From Deltaproteobacteria bacterium (GTDB lineage Bacteria > Desulfobacterota > Deferrimicrobia > Deferrimicrobiales > Deferrimicrobiaceae): a DNA stretch of 32,570 bases. Position numbers and translations under genes: made by a program. This document shows positions 16,129 to 24,610 of this stretch, in pieces. Under the pieces are notes generated by a model. The model was not told the DNA's origin. It searched no databases and worked only from the letters and a program-made list of their open reading frames with translations. The stretch is from positions 2,109,652 to 2,142,221 of the forward strand of contig CP070783.1 in assembly GCA_020346465.1 (NCBI GenBank). The letters are read 5' to 3'. Positions within the stretch are counted from its first letter, which is position 1. Every line of letters begins with the position of its first letter.

Positions 16129-16516
16129 GAAGCCGGGCCTTCGGCAGCAGTCGCGGGAATTCCTCGACCCTCCCGCTCCGCTCCGGACGACATAGGGCGA
16201 ACGCTTTGCGCCCGGGATTTAAGGAGACGACGGCGCTGATGCCCCCCGTCGACACCGTGGCCTGGAAGACGGCCAAACTCCCGTTCCTGTCTTTCCTCGG
16301 CGCGCAACAGCCGAAGGGGGTCCACGGGCGTTCCTCTCACAGCGCGCCTCCCCTGTCCACCGGGGAATGTCCTCCCCTGTTGTCCGGTGCGTCAAAGAGC
16401 TCGAAGCATCCGGGATGGAGACAGCCGCCCCGTGGCGGGACCGGCCGTTGTCCGCGCGGGAACTTTTCTTGCCGAACGGGTGTCGAACCGGTACCCTCTT
16501 TCCCCTGGAGGCTCCC
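16129..16516. other. 388-base gap without a supported gene
   Basis: Both strands have open frames here, but none shows a family pattern, signal peptide or convincing start. A short GCCG-N6-CGGC hairpin lies just after the oxidoreductase stop (16132-16145). Two similar 16-base stretches (CTCCCCTGTccaCCGG and CTCCCCTGTtgtCCGG) occur near 16346-16386. A promoter for the downstream gene could not be pinned down. Confidence 0.5.
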
Positions 16517-18019
16517 ATGAAGAGCATGCTGTCCCTGGCGGCGCTCCTCACCGCCGCCCCGGTCCTGGCCCAGACGCAGCTGACCATCTACAACCAGAAC
16601 TTCGCCACCGTGAAGGAAACCCGCGTCCTGGACCTTCACGGGGGCGAAAACGAAGTGCGCGTCACCGACATCACCGCGCATCTCGAACCGGATTCGGTCG
16701 TGCTGCGCGACCTCCAGGACCCCGGCGCCCTCCGGATTCTCGAGCAGAACTACGAGAGCGATCCCCTGAGCGAAGGGCTGCTGCTGCGAAAATACGAGGG
16801 GAAGGTGCTGGAGTTCGAGGTCACCATTCCGCATACGGGCGAGAAGAGGATCGTGAAAGGCAAGGTCCTGCGGAGCGGGTATGTTCCCCACGCGTCGGCG
16901 TTCGGGCGATACGGGCGGCAATACTCCGCGCGGCAGACGGCGTACGGCCAGCCGCAGGGAGGAGGGCAACCCATCGTGGAGGTGGACGGGAAGATCCAGT
17001 TCGGCCTTCCGGGGAAGCCGATCTTCGACGCCCTCGGTCCGAAGGCGTTCCTGAAGCCGACCCTGTTGTGGAAGCTCTGGGCCGCCGCGCCGGGCAAGCA
17101 CGACGTGGAGTTCTCGTATCTGTCGGGCGGAATGCGATGGGAGGCCACGTACAACGCCATCGCTCCGGAGAAGGGGGACACGTTCGATCTGATCGGCTGG
17201 GTCACGCTGGAGAATATGAGCGGCAAGGATTTCGAAAACGCCGGCGTCAAGCTCATGGCCGGCGACGTGGCGAGGGCCAGACCGGAAGACGAACGGTCCC
17301 TGGAATACGGTGCGTTGGAGAGCCGGTCGGCCGTCGTCCCGCCAGGCGTCACGGAGCGCGCCTTCGAGGAGTACCACCTCTACACGCTGCCGCGGCCCAC
17401 GACGGTGCTGGACCGGGAGATCAAGCAGGTGGAGTTCGTCCGCGCAGCCCGGATCCCCGCCCAGCGGATCTACGTCTATGACGGGTTTCAACCGGACCCG
17501 AGCACCCGCGGGTGGGATTCCCGAACCATCCGGACGCGGCCGGACTACGGCACGCAATCGAGCCCGAAGGTCTGGGTGATGCTCGAATTCCGGAACGCGG
17601 AGGGATCCAACCTCGGCCTGGCGCTGCCGAAAGGAACGGTGAAGCTCTACCGGCGCGACGCGGACAACCGGAACGAATTCATCGGGGAGGACCGGATCGA
17701 CCATACACCGAAGGACGAAACCGTGCGGCTCTATACGGGGAACGCCTTCGACCTGGTCGGCGAACGGCGCCAGACGAATTTCCGGCTGGACACGAACAAC
17801 CATTGGGCCGAGGAAACATTCGAGATCAGGGTGCGCAACCACAAGAAGGAAACGGTCGAAATCCGCGTGGTCGAGCACATGGTTCGGTGGATCCAGTGGG
17901 AGATGAAGGCGAAATCGATGCCCTTCCAAACATCCGACGCCCGAACGATCGAATTCCGCCCGAAGGTTTCCGCCGGCGGCGAGGCCGTGATCACCTACAC
18001 GGTTCGCTATTCCTGGTGA
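16517..18019 (+). CDS. DUF4139 domain-containing secreted protein
   Basis: This 500-residue protein has a clear signal peptide (KSMLSLAALLTAAPVLA, cleavage expected after residue 18), so it is exported to the periplasm or outer membrane. The mature protein starts with a beta-rich 'TIYNQNFATVKETRVLDLHGG' region, typical of the N-terminal part of DUF4139 proteins. The central and C-terminal DUF4139 region includes 'VWVMLEFRNAEGSNLGLALPKGTVKLYR', 'LVGERRQTNFRLD' and 'ETFEIRVRNHKKETVEIRVVEH'. The function of this family is not established. The ATG at 16517 has GGAGG 5 bases upstream; the frame is open from 16367, but that stretch lacks protein character. It stands alone between an oxidoreductase and an acyltransferase, so context gives little help. 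Confidence 0.85.
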   Translation: MKSMLSLAALLTAAPVLAQTQLTIYNQNFATVKETRVLDLHGGENEVRVTDITAHLEPDSVVLRDLQDPGALRILEQNYESDPLSEGLLLRKYEGKVLEFEVTIPHTGEKRIVKGKVLRSGYVPHASAFGRYGRQYSARQTAYGQPQGGGQPIVEVDGKIQFGLPGKPIFDALGPKAFLKPTLLWKLWAAAPGKHDVEFSYLSGGMRWEATYNAIAPEKGDTFDLIGWVTLENMSGKDFENAGVKLMAGDVARARPEDERSLEYGALESRSAVVPPGVTERAFEEYHLYTLPRPTTVLDREIKQVEFVRAARIPAQRIYVYDGFQPDPSTRGWDSRTIRTRPDYGTQSSPKVWVMLEFRNAEGSNLGLALPKGTVKLYRRDADNRNEFIGEDRIDHTPKDETVRLYTGNAFDLVGERRQTNFRLDTNNHWAEETFEIRVRNHKKETVEIRVVEHMVRWIQWEMKAKSMPFQTSDARTIEFRPKVSAGGEAVITYTVRYSW

Positions 18020-18021
18020 CG

Positions 18022-18050
18022 CGGTCTACCCCGACCCGAACGGGGAACCG
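18022..18050 (+). terminator. Hairpin after the DUF4139 gene
   Basis: CGGT-cta-CCCCG (18022-18033) pairs with CGGGG-a-ACCG (18041-18050) around a 7-base loop, 3 bases after the stop codon. There is no T-tract, so it is a stable hairpin but only a weak intrinsic terminator. Confidence 0.3.
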
Positions 18051-18056
18051 GAATCC

Positions 18057-18188
18057 TCACGGCGTGTCATCGATCCCCACGCGGAACTGCAACACTCCCC
18101 ATTCATAGACCTCGACATCTTCCCCCCACTTGGAGGTTCCCTCGGAAGCCAGGAATCCCGCTCCGATGGGTTCCCGCAGATCATCCAC
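18057..18188 (-). CDS. Possible 43-residue micro-protein (or remnant)
   Basis: In the gap between the DUF4139 and acyltransferase genes the - strand holds an uninterrupted 43-codon frame from GTG 18188 to TGA 18057. Its composition is protein-like, with an acidic Trp/Tyr-rich core (TSKWGEDVEVYEWGVLQFRV) and GC-rich third positions like its neighbours. The GTG has no good ribosome site. Upstream in the same frame lies ATG-GAA-TAG (18215-18207) after a run of six G, which looks like an original start cut off by a nonsense change. It may be a small gene, or the end of a decayed one. I recognise no family. Confidence 0.35.
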   Translation of the reverse strand: MDDLREPIGAGFLASEGTSKWGEDVEVYEWGVLQFRVGIDDTP

Positions 18189-18276
18189 AGGCTGACCGGA
18201 AAAACTCTATTCCATCCCCCCGGAAGAAATGCGGACGATGCGGATTCGATGATAGAATCAAGCGAAAAACAGTCGA

Positions 18277-19707
18277 ATGAGCGGAACCGTCACCCTTCCC
18301 ATCTGGGCCGCCGCAATCCTGTTCCTTCTCGCAGCGTGGGCGGCCGTCGACCGCCTGCTGCTTCCGGGCGTCCGCTGGTTCATTCGCCGTCGCGTCAACC
18401 TGGTGCTCGAGGAGATCGGGAAACGCCTTCACCTGGAGGTCCGCCCCTTCTCCCTGACCAGGAGACAGGTGCTGATCGACCGGCTGATGTACGACCCGAA
18501 GATCCTGGAGGCTGCGGGGGCCCACTCGACGGAACAGAACATCCCGCGCAACGTCGTGATGGCGGAGGTCGAGCGCTATGCGAAGGAGATCGTCCCCTCC
18601 TTCAACGCATACGCCTACTTCCGGGTCGGCTACTGGGTCGCGAAAAAGACGGCGCGGATGCTGTACCGGGTGCGTGTGGGCTTCACGGACGAAGCGGGAC
18701 TTGCCGCCGTAGACCCGAAATCGAGCGTGGTGTTCGTCATGAACCACCGCAGCAACATGGACTACATCCTCGTGGCCTACCTTGCGGCGACCCGCACGGC
18801 CTTGAGCTACGCCGTAGGGGAATGGGCGAGGATCTGGCCGCTTCAGACGCTCATACGCTCCCTCGGTGCATACTTCATCCGGCGAAACTCGGGAAACCCC
18901 CTGTATCGTCTCGTCCTGGAGCGCTACGTCGCGATGGCCACCGAGGGAGGGGTCGTGCAGGCGATCTTCCCGGAAGGGGGATTGACGCGGGACGGGTCGC
19001 TTAGACCTCCGAAGCTCGGCCTTCTCGACTATATGACCCGCTCCTTCGACCCCGGCGGGGAGAGGGACATCGTCTTCATCCCGGTCGGCATCAACTACGA
19101 CCGGACCTTCGAGGACCGCAGCCAGCTGTTGTCGCTTGAAAAGGAACCCCCCGGGAAAAGCCGTCTGTTTGTCGTCGGCACCTCGTTGCGATTTCTTCTG
19201 CGCAACGTCGTCCTCATGATCCGCGGCCGGTGGTACCGGTTCGGCTATGCGTGCGTGAACTTCGGCTCACCGGTCTCCCTGAAGGGATACTGCCGCAGGC
19301 GCGGTGTCGACTTTCGGGCGATCGGCAGGGAGGAACGGTTCGGGAAGGTGGAAGAGCTGGCCGGGGAGCTCATGGCGGCCGTCGGGACCATGATCCCGGT
19401 GCTTCCGGTTTCCCTCGTGGCGACCGCGTTCCTGAACCAGGGGGGGAACCGCTGGAGCGAGCTCGACCTGAAAGCCGAAGTGCACCGTCTGCTCGCCTCG
19501 CTTGCCGCGGGGGGCGCCCACATCTACATTCCCCGCACGGACCACGATTACGCCGTCAACGTCGGCCTGCGAATGCTCACCCTTCGTCGCCTGGTGGAGG
19601 AAAAGGACGGGCTCTATGCCGCCGCCCCTCATCACATTCCTCTGCTTCGCTATTACGCCAACGCCATCCGGCACCTGTTTCCCGCAGGGGAATCCCCTAC
19701 CGCTTGA
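18277..19707 (+). CDS. PlsB/PlsC-type glycerolipid acyltransferase
   Basis: This 476-residue membrane-associated acyltransferase has an N-terminal hydrophobic helix (about residues 9-30). The acyltransferase blocks follow: NHRSNMD at 156-162 (His157 and Asp162, the HX4D catalytic pair), GAYFIRR at 197-203 and FPEGG at 231-235. Spacing and the long C-terminal extension (to 476) resemble glycerol-3-phosphate O-acyltransferases (PlsB/DHAPAT group) more than the 250-residue PlsC, although E. coli PlsB is about 800 residues. The likely role is the first acylation of glycerol 3-phosphate in phospholipid synthesis. The ATG at 18277 has no strong ribosome site. The stop overlaps the convergent TPR gene by 11 bases. 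Confidence 0.85.
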   Translation: MSGTVTLPIWAAAILFLLAAWAAVDRLLLPGVRWFIRRRVNLVLEEIGKRLHLEVRPFSLTRRQVLIDRLMYDPKILEAAGAHSTEQNIPRNVVMAEVERYAKEIVPSFNAYAYFRVGYWVAKKTARMLYRVRVGFTDEAGLAAVDPKSSVVFVMNHRSNMDYILVAYLAATRTALSYAVGEWARIWPLQTLIRSLGAYFIRRNSGNPLYRLVLERYVAMATEGGVVQAIFPEGGLTRDGSLRPPKLGLLDYMTRSFDPGGERDIVFIPVGINYDRTFEDRSQLLSLEKEPPGKSRLFVVGTSLRFLLRNVVLMIRGRWYRFGYACVNFGSPVSLKGYCRRRGVDFRAIGREERFGKVEELAGELMAAVGTMIPVLPVSLVATAFLNQGGNRWSELDLKAEVHRLLASLAAGGAHIYIPRTDHDYAVNVGLRMLTLRRLVEEKDGLYAAAPHHIPLLRYYANAIRHLFPAGESPTA

Positions 19708-19966
19708 GCTCTTCCATCAGAATCTCGCGGAGCGTCTCCGCGATCGGGGAAGGACCGATTGCCAGGGCACTTTCCGCACATTCCAGGGCTTCCCTTGCTT
19801 TCCCCTTCAATCGCAGCACGCTGGCCTTGCCCGTCCAGGCCTCGGTGCAGTCCGGGCAAACACCGATCGCCCTGTCGTAGATCTCCAGCGCCTCATCGGT
19901 TCGTTTTCCCGCTGCGAGGGCGTCGGCTTCCCTCACGTACGCATCGGCGAGTTCTTCCGGGTCCAT
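19697..19966 (-). CDS. Small TPR-repeat protein
   Basis: This 89-residue protein contains two tetratricopeptide-like helical repeats: 'ADAYVREADALAAGKRTDEALEIYDRAIGVCPDC' and 'TEAWTGKASVLRLKGKAREALECAESALAIGP'. A C-terminal helix may cap the pair. There is no signal peptide, so it is probably a cytoplasmic protein-protein interaction module. The ATG at 19966 is preceded by AGGAG 9 bases upstream and lies 11 bases after the DUF302 stop, so the two are likely cotranscribed. The 3' end overlaps the convergent acyltransferase stop by 11 bases. The partner is unknown. Confidence 0.8.
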   Translation of the reverse strand: MDPEELADAYVREADALAAGKRTDEALEIYDRAIGVCPDCTEAWTGKASVLRLKGKAREALECAESALAIGPSPIAETLREILMEELKR

Positions 19967-19977
19967 CGGGCGTTCTC

Positions 19978-20439
19978 CTACGAACCGGGGCGGGAAGCAT
20001 CGGAAGCCAGCGTTTCCAATGCCCCTTTCATCTTCCGGAGAACCTCGTCACATCCCTTGATCCCGTACCGATCTTTCAGGGACTCCGGATCGTTGTATCC
20101 GACCCGGACAACCCCCCCCTCGTCCTTCCACACCAGCATCTTCAGAGGAAGGTCGATCCCGGCGCTCTGCTTGCACTGCATCAACGGGGTTCCCCCCTTG
20201 GGATTTCCGAAGATCAGCACCTCGGTGGGGCGCAGTTCCATCCCGATCTTCCTGGCTCCTTCCGCATGATCGATCCGGTTGAAAAGGGTCATCCCCCTTT
20301 CCTTCACGAGACGTTCGACCCGGTCCGCGGTCTCCTTCGCGCCGTGGGAACTTTTCACGGAAACCAGGCCCTCCCCCGCAGACGCCGGCGGGACCGCACA
20401 CAGCACGAGCAACAGCATGGCAAACGGGATCTTTCGCAT
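19978..20439 (-). CDS. DUF302-family secreted protein
   Basis: This 153-residue protein has a signal peptide (KIPFAMLLLVLCAVPPASA, cleavage after residue 21). The mature part matches DUF302: 'SSHGAKETADRVERLVKERGMTLFNRIDHAEGA' followed by 'RPTEVLIFGNPKGGTPLMQCKQSAGIDLPLKMLVW'. DUF302 proteins are small alpha/beta proteins that bind ligands or act as accessory domains; their function is not firmly known. The ATG at 20439 has a strong AAGGAGG site. It lies 77 bases after the aldo/keto reductase and 11 bases before the TPR gene. The N-terminal leader points to the periplasm. Confidence 0.88.
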   Translation of the reverse strand: MRKIPFAMLLLVLCAVPPASAGEGLVSVKSSHGAKETADRVERLVKERGMTLFNRIDHAEGARKIGMELRPTEVLIFGNPKGGTPLMQCKQSAGIDLPLKMLVWKDEGGVVRVGYNDPESLKDRYGIKGCDEVLRKMKGALETLASDASRPGS

Positions 20440-20516
20440 GGCATCCTCCTTCGGGGTATTCCCGTATTAGAATCCCGATTCCGGTGGAAGTTTCCCTTCG
20501 ACGGAGACCGGAGTGC

Positions 20517-21500
20517 CTATTCGTGGCCCAGGACGGGGTGCGGTTCGTAATGCTCCGCAAGGGCCTTTCGCTCCTCCTCGTCCAGCCTGATCTCGAGGGC
20601 TTTCACCGCTTCCTCGAGTTGTTCCATCCGTGTCGCGCCCACGATCGGGGCCGTCACGCAGGGCTGGTGCAGAAGCCAGGCGAGAGCGACCTGGGACATG
20701 GTCACGCCCCGCTTCCCGGCGACATCCGAGAGGCGTTTTACCACCGCACGATCGCTAGGGCGGTAATACCACTTGTGGGCATAGTCGTCCGTGCGGGCGC
20801 GCACCGTCTCGCCATACCCTTCAGCAGGGGAGATCCTCGTCAGGAATCCCCTCGCCAACGGGCTCCAGGGCAGGATGCCGATCCCCTCCCTGCGGCAAAG
20901 GGGGATCATCTCCCGCTCCTCCTCCCGGTATGCCAGGTTGTAATGGTTCTGCATCGTGACGAACCGGCTGCCGCCGTGTTTCTCCGCGGCGCAAAGCATC
21001 CGGGCGAACTGCCAGGCGTACATCGATGACGCGCCGATGTAGAGCGCCTTCCCCGAGCGCACGACCCCGTCAAGCGCCTCGAGGGTCTCCTCGATCGGCG
21101 TGGAGGGGTCGAACCGGTGGATCTGGTAGAGGTCGACGTAATCCGTCCTGAGCCTGCGGAGGCTGTCGTCGATCGAGTGCCGGATATGCTTCCGGGAGAG
21201 CCCGCGCTGGTTGGGGTCGTCCCCCATCGCGGAAAACACCTTGGTCGCGATGATCACCTTGTCCCTGCCCGGCCCGAAATCCCTCAGGGCCTTGCCGAGG
21301 ATCTCCTCGCTCCGCCCGAGGGAGTAGACATCGGCGGTGTCGAAGAAATTGATCCCGAGCTCGAGTGCGCGCCGGATGAAGGGGCGCCCTTCCTCCTCCT
21401 CGAGGACCCATTCCCGCCAGCTCTTCGCGCCGTAGCTCATGCAACCCAGGCAGATGCGTGATACCGTCACCCCCGTCGCCCCGAGGTTCACGTATTCCAT
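20517..21500 (-). CDS. Aldo/keto reductase
   Basis: This NADPH-dependent oxidoreductase of 327 residues has the usual length and motifs: 'FDTADVYSLGRSEEILGKAL' (residues 53-72, with the catalytic Asp54 and Tyr59), Lys87 in 'IIATKVF' and His128 in 'YQIHRFD'. Together these make the Asp-Tyr-Lys-His tetrad. The 'IPWSPL'-type segment near 205 (GILPWSPLARGFLTR) and the NADPH-binding C-terminus (TAPIVGATRMEQLEEAV) also match. It belongs to the YghZ/Tas-type group that reduces aldehydes such as methylglyoxal; the substrate here is not known. The ATG at 21500 has a GGGAGGAAG site. It follows the kinase gene by 45 bases. Confidence 0.93.
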   Translation of the reverse strand: MEYVNLGATGVTVSRICLGCMSYGAKSWREWVLEEEEGRPFIRRALELGINFFDTADVYSLGRSEEILGKALRDFGPGRDKVIIATKVFSAMGDDPNQRGLSRKHIRHSIDDSLRRLRTDYVDLYQIHRFDPSTPIEETLEALDGVVRSGKALYIGASSMYAWQFARMLCAAEKHGGSRFVTMQNHYNLAYREEEREMIPLCRREGIGILPWSPLARGFLTRISPAEGYGETVRARTDDYAHKWYYRPSDRAVVKRLSDVAGKRGVTMSQVALAWLLHQPCVTAPIVGATRMEQLEEAVKALEIRLDEEERKALAEHYEPHPVLGHE

Positions 21501-21545
21501 CTTTGCTTCCTCCCTGGTTTCCGGAAATCTTCGGGGAGCGGTCTC

Positions 21546-23222
21546 CTACCGGGCCCCGACCAGCGGAACGATGAGCTTGGGATTGGCTCCCGGCGCGACG
21601 GTCACCGTCACCACTTTTTCCACGCCGAGAGGTTCGTTCACGAAGCGCAGCCGGTGCTCCCCCTCGGGGAGCTCCAGCAGGGAAATCGGAGTCACCCCGA
21701 GATACTGCTTCCCCTCGAATACCTTCGCCCAGGGAATCGCCTGGACCACTTCCAGGGTACCCGTCCGCCGCTCCAGCGCAATCCGGAAACGGGAAAGCTG
21801 CGCAAGCGAATCGGCCGGTACGGTTCGCGAGACGTACCCCTCCTTGCGGAACACGATGGTCCCGCCCGCCAGGGGCGCAGTGTCCAGATCCAGGGGGGTG
21901 GAGCCGAAAGAGGTCCCATCCGCGGAGCCCACCAGAACCCCTGCCGGCTCGGTCTCGATCCACACCCGTCGCTCCTTTCCGGGAAAGAGACCGCCCCGCG
22001 AAATCCCCTCCGGACTGGCCCCCTTCGGCGAGGACTTCCCGGGATCGGCGACGGATTCAGCACCCGTTCCCGGATTCGACGATCGGTTCCCGGAAGGGAT
22101 CGCCGGGGGGCCTGCGGGAGAGATCTCCCCCGTCACGACGGAAGAGTTTCCCCGCTGCGGCAGTCCGGTCCCCTTCCACAGCATCACGCCCCCCACGGAA
22201 ACCGCCACGAGCGCCGATGTCAACCCGATTCGGACTCCCCGTCTGCCCATCATCCCGTAGGCTTCCCTGTTCTCGCGCACCATGGCCGGATCGCCCCCCG
22301 AAGGGACGGGGTCAGCGACAACCGTATCTTCCTCGCCCTTTCCCGCCCCGGGGAAGAGGAGATCCCAGAAAGCGACCAGGTCGGTTCGGGATACGACCCC
22401 GGGAACGGCACTGCCGATCGCAAACGCGAGGCTGCCTGCCGTCGGATACCGGTCTTCCCTTTCCTTCGCCAGGCACTTCCTCAGAATCCCCGAGACGGCG
22501 GATGGGAAGCGGTCTGCGGGAAGATCTGCCGCATCATGATCGCTCAGGCGGGTGAGAACCTCCTCTCGCCTCTCTCCGCCGAAAAGCCTCCCCGGCAGGA
22601 AAAACTCCGCGGCGATCACCCCGGCGGAGAAAAGATCCGACGAAACGGACGCCTCCTCCCCCCTGGCCTGTTCCGGGGACATGTAGGAAAATTTCCCCTC
22701 CCATGCTTCCGGCCTGCCCTCCCCGGGGGGCAACCCCCGTGCAATGCCGAAGTCCGTGATTTTCACCGCCCCTGCCCTCGACAACAGGATGTTCGAGGGG
22801 GTGATGTCCCGATGGATGATCTTCCGGGAATGCAGGTAGGAGATCCCGTCCAGCATCCCTTCTACCCAGTACCGCCAGAGGGGGAGAGGGACCGGCATCG
22901 ATCGGACGCGCATTTGCGCGACCGCCTGCGCCAGGTTCCACCCGTCGACGAATTCCATGGCGAGATAGAAGGACGTTCCCCGTTTTCCGAAATCGAACAC
23001 CTGGACGAGGTTCTGATGGGAGAGGGTCGCCGCGATGCGCGCCTCCCGGATGAACATGTCGCGAAAGCGGGCATTCTCCGTGAAGCGCGGGTGAACCACC
23101 TTGACGGCCACGTTCTTCTCGAATCCCTCCTCCCCGCGCAGCCGGCAAAGGTATACCTCGGCCATTCCCCCGGATGCGATTTTCCGGATGACGGTGTATC
23201 GTTCGGGCAGGCCCGGAAACAA
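21546..23222 (-). CDS. Membrane Ser/Thr protein kinase with C-terminal PEGA repeats
   Basis: This 558-residue Hanks-type kinase has a G-loop at 17-26 (ASGGMAEVYL), catalytic Lys41, alpha-C Glu60, catalytic loop HRDITPSN at 137-144 and DFG at 157-159, so it looks active. A transmembrane helix lies at about 331-349. The extracytoplasmic part contains two PEGA-like beta repeats (about 419-484 and 488-556), which bind surface polymers or other proteins in related kinases. The start is TTG at 23222, backed by an AAGGAGGTAG site; no ATG is better placed. The stop codon of the response regulator lies inside that site, so translation is coupled. Location next to NtrYX suggests it feeds the same response, a guess without direct evidence. 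Confidence 0.9.
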   Translation of the reverse strand: MFPGLPERYTVIRKIASGGMAEVYLCRLRGEEGFEKNVAVKVVHPRFTENARFRDMFIREARIAATLSHQNLVQVFDFGKRGTSFYLAMEFVDGWNLAQAVAQMRVRSMPVPLPLWRYWVEGMLDGISYLHSRKIIHRDITPSNILLSRAGAVKITDFGIARGLPPGEGRPEAWEGKFSYMSPEQARGEEASVSSDLFSAGVIAAEFFLPGRLFGGERREEVLTRLSDHDAADLPADRFPSAVSGILRKCLAKEREDRYPTAGSLAFAIGSAVPGVVSRTDLVAFWDLLFPGAGKGEEDTVVADPVPSGGDPAMVRENREAYGMMGRRGVRIGLTSALVAVSVGGVMLWKGTGLPQRGNSSVVTGEISPAGPPAIPSGNRSSNPGTGAESVADPGKSSPKGASPEGISRGGLFPGKERRVWIETEPAGVLVGSADGTSFGSTPLDLDTAPLAGGTIVFRKEGYVSRTVPADSLAQLSRFRIALERRTGTLEVVQAIPWAKVFEGKQYLGVTPISLLELPEGEHRLRFVNEPLGVEKVVTVTVAPGANPKLIVPLVGAR

Positions 23223-23226
23223 CCGG

Positions 23227-24603
23227 CTACCTCCTTCCCCCCTCCGGCGCGATCGCCAGCTGCTTCATCTTCCGGTGGATGCTGGTCCGGTCCAGGCCCA
23301 GTTTCTCCGCCGTGCGGCTTATGTTGAAATCGTTCTCCCTGAGCTTCCGGGTGAGGAACTCCTTCTCGAACGCGAGGACGGCATCCCGGAAATGCTCCCG
23401 CTCGAACCCGCCCGCCGGCGGCGTCTCTTCGCGTGGCGGCTCGACCGCCAGAACCCGCGCAACGGTTTCCTCCCCGATCGAAGGCCCCGTCGACAGGATG
23501 ACGAGTCTCTCCACGACGTTTCGCAATTCGCGGACGTTCCCCGGCCAGGCGTGGGCGAGGAGCCGCTCCATCGCCTCCCGGGTGAACGTCTTCCGTTCTT
23601 TCCCGTGCTCGGCGCAGATCTCCCCGGCAAAATGGTCCGCGATCGGGGGGATATCCTCCTTCCGGTCGCGCAAAGCCGGCACGAGGATCGGGAAGACGTT
23701 CAGGCGGAAGTAGAGGTCGTCGCGGAATCTTCCCGCCTCGACCTCCCTCGGCAGGTTCCGGTTCGTCGCCGCGATGATCCTCACGTCCGCATGGATCTTC
23801 TCCCCCCCCCCGATCCTCTCGAACTGTTTCTCCTCGAGGACCCGAAGGATCTTCGCCTGTGTGCGCGGGCTCATGTCCCCCACCTCATCGAGGAACAGGG
23901 TGCCCCCCTCCGCCATTTCGAAGCGCCCTTTCCTGCGCCCGGTCGCGCCGGTGAACGCACCTTTCTCATGCCCGAAGAGTTCCGATTCGATCAATTCGTC
24001 GGGGATGGCGGCACAGTTCACCGCGACGAACGGGCGGTTCGCTCTCCTGCTGTGCCGGTGGATCTCGCGGGCGACGATCTCCTTCCCGGAGCCGTTCTCC
24101 CCGGCAACGAGGACCGAGGCGTTCGTGGGCCCGGCGGCCGCGATCTCGGCCCGGACTCTCCCCATGGATTCCGAATTCCCGACCAGGCGGTATTTCTTCT
24201 CGACCCGCTCCTTCAGCTCCACGTTCTCCAGGCGGAGCTCTCCCTGCTCGATCGCACGGGCGAGGGTAATGAGCAGCTTGGTGAGAGAGATCGGCTTCTC
24301 GATGAAGTCGAACGCGCCCATCTTGACCGCCTTCACCGCCGTGTCGATCGTCCCGTGGCCCGAGATCATGATGACCGGGATGATTGGGTACGCCTCCCGG
24401 ATCCTCTTGAGCGTCTCGAGACCGTCCATTCCCGGCATCCACACGTCGAGCAGGACGGCATCCACGAACGACCGGGACAGGATCTCGAGGCCCTGGGCGC
24501 CGTCTCCCGCCTGCATGACGTGGTAGCCGTCGTCGGACAGAACGCCCTCGAGCGTCTTCCGGATGTTCGTCTCGTCGTCGACGACCAGAACCGAGTATCC
24601 CAT
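23227..24603 (-). CDS. ntrX: NtrX-like sigma-54-dependent response regulator
   Basis: This 458-residue protein has three domains. The receiver holds Asp53 (DVWMPGMDG) and is preceded by the DD pair of the acidic pocket. The AAA+ sigma-54 activator domain has GENGSGKE at 168-175, GAFTGA at 215-220 (the sigma-54 contact loop), Walker B TLFLDE at 235-240 and an arginine-finger region. A Fis-type helix-turn-helix closes it (SRTAEKLGLDRTSIHRKMKQL). All activator motifs are intact, so it should open sigma-54 promoters when phosphorylated. The pairing with an NtrY-like kinase 7 bases upstream identifies it as the NtrX type rather than NtrC. The ATG at 24603 has an AGG 6 bases upstream. Targets are unknown; a nearby sigma-54-type site ahead of lpxC is a candidate. 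Confidence 0.93.
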   Translation of the reverse strand: MGYSVLVVDDETNIRKTLEGVLSDDGYHVMQAGDGAQGLEILSRSFVDAVLLDVWMPGMDGLETLKRIREAYPIIPVIMISGHGTIDTAVKAVKMGAFDFIEKPISLTKLLITLARAIEQGELRLENVELKERVEKKYRLVGNSESMGRVRAEIAAAGPTNASVLVAGENGSGKEIVAREIHRHSRRANRPFVAVNCAAIPDELIESELFGHEKGAFTGATGRRKGRFEMAEGGTLFLDEVGDMSPRTQAKILRVLEEKQFERIGGGEKIHADVRIIAATNRNLPREVEAGRFRDDLYFRLNVFPILVPALRDRKEDIPPIADHFAGEICAEHGKERKTFTREAMERLLAHAWPGNVRELRNVVERLVILSTGPSIGEETVARVLAVEPPREETPPAGGFEREHFRDAVLAFEKEFLTRKLRENDFNISRTAEKLGLDRTSIHRKMKQLAIAPEGGRR

Positions 24604-24610
24604 TGCGAAC

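Noticed and set aside
15908-16340. Two - strand frames in the gap after the oxidoreductase
   Set aside because: They overlap the 3' end of the oxidoreductase gene and show no family pattern or convincing start.
16480-16500. TTCGA-like stretch resembling a tRNA T-arm (- strand)
   Set aside because: The flanking bases do not pair into a T-stem and no acceptor or anticodon stem is present.
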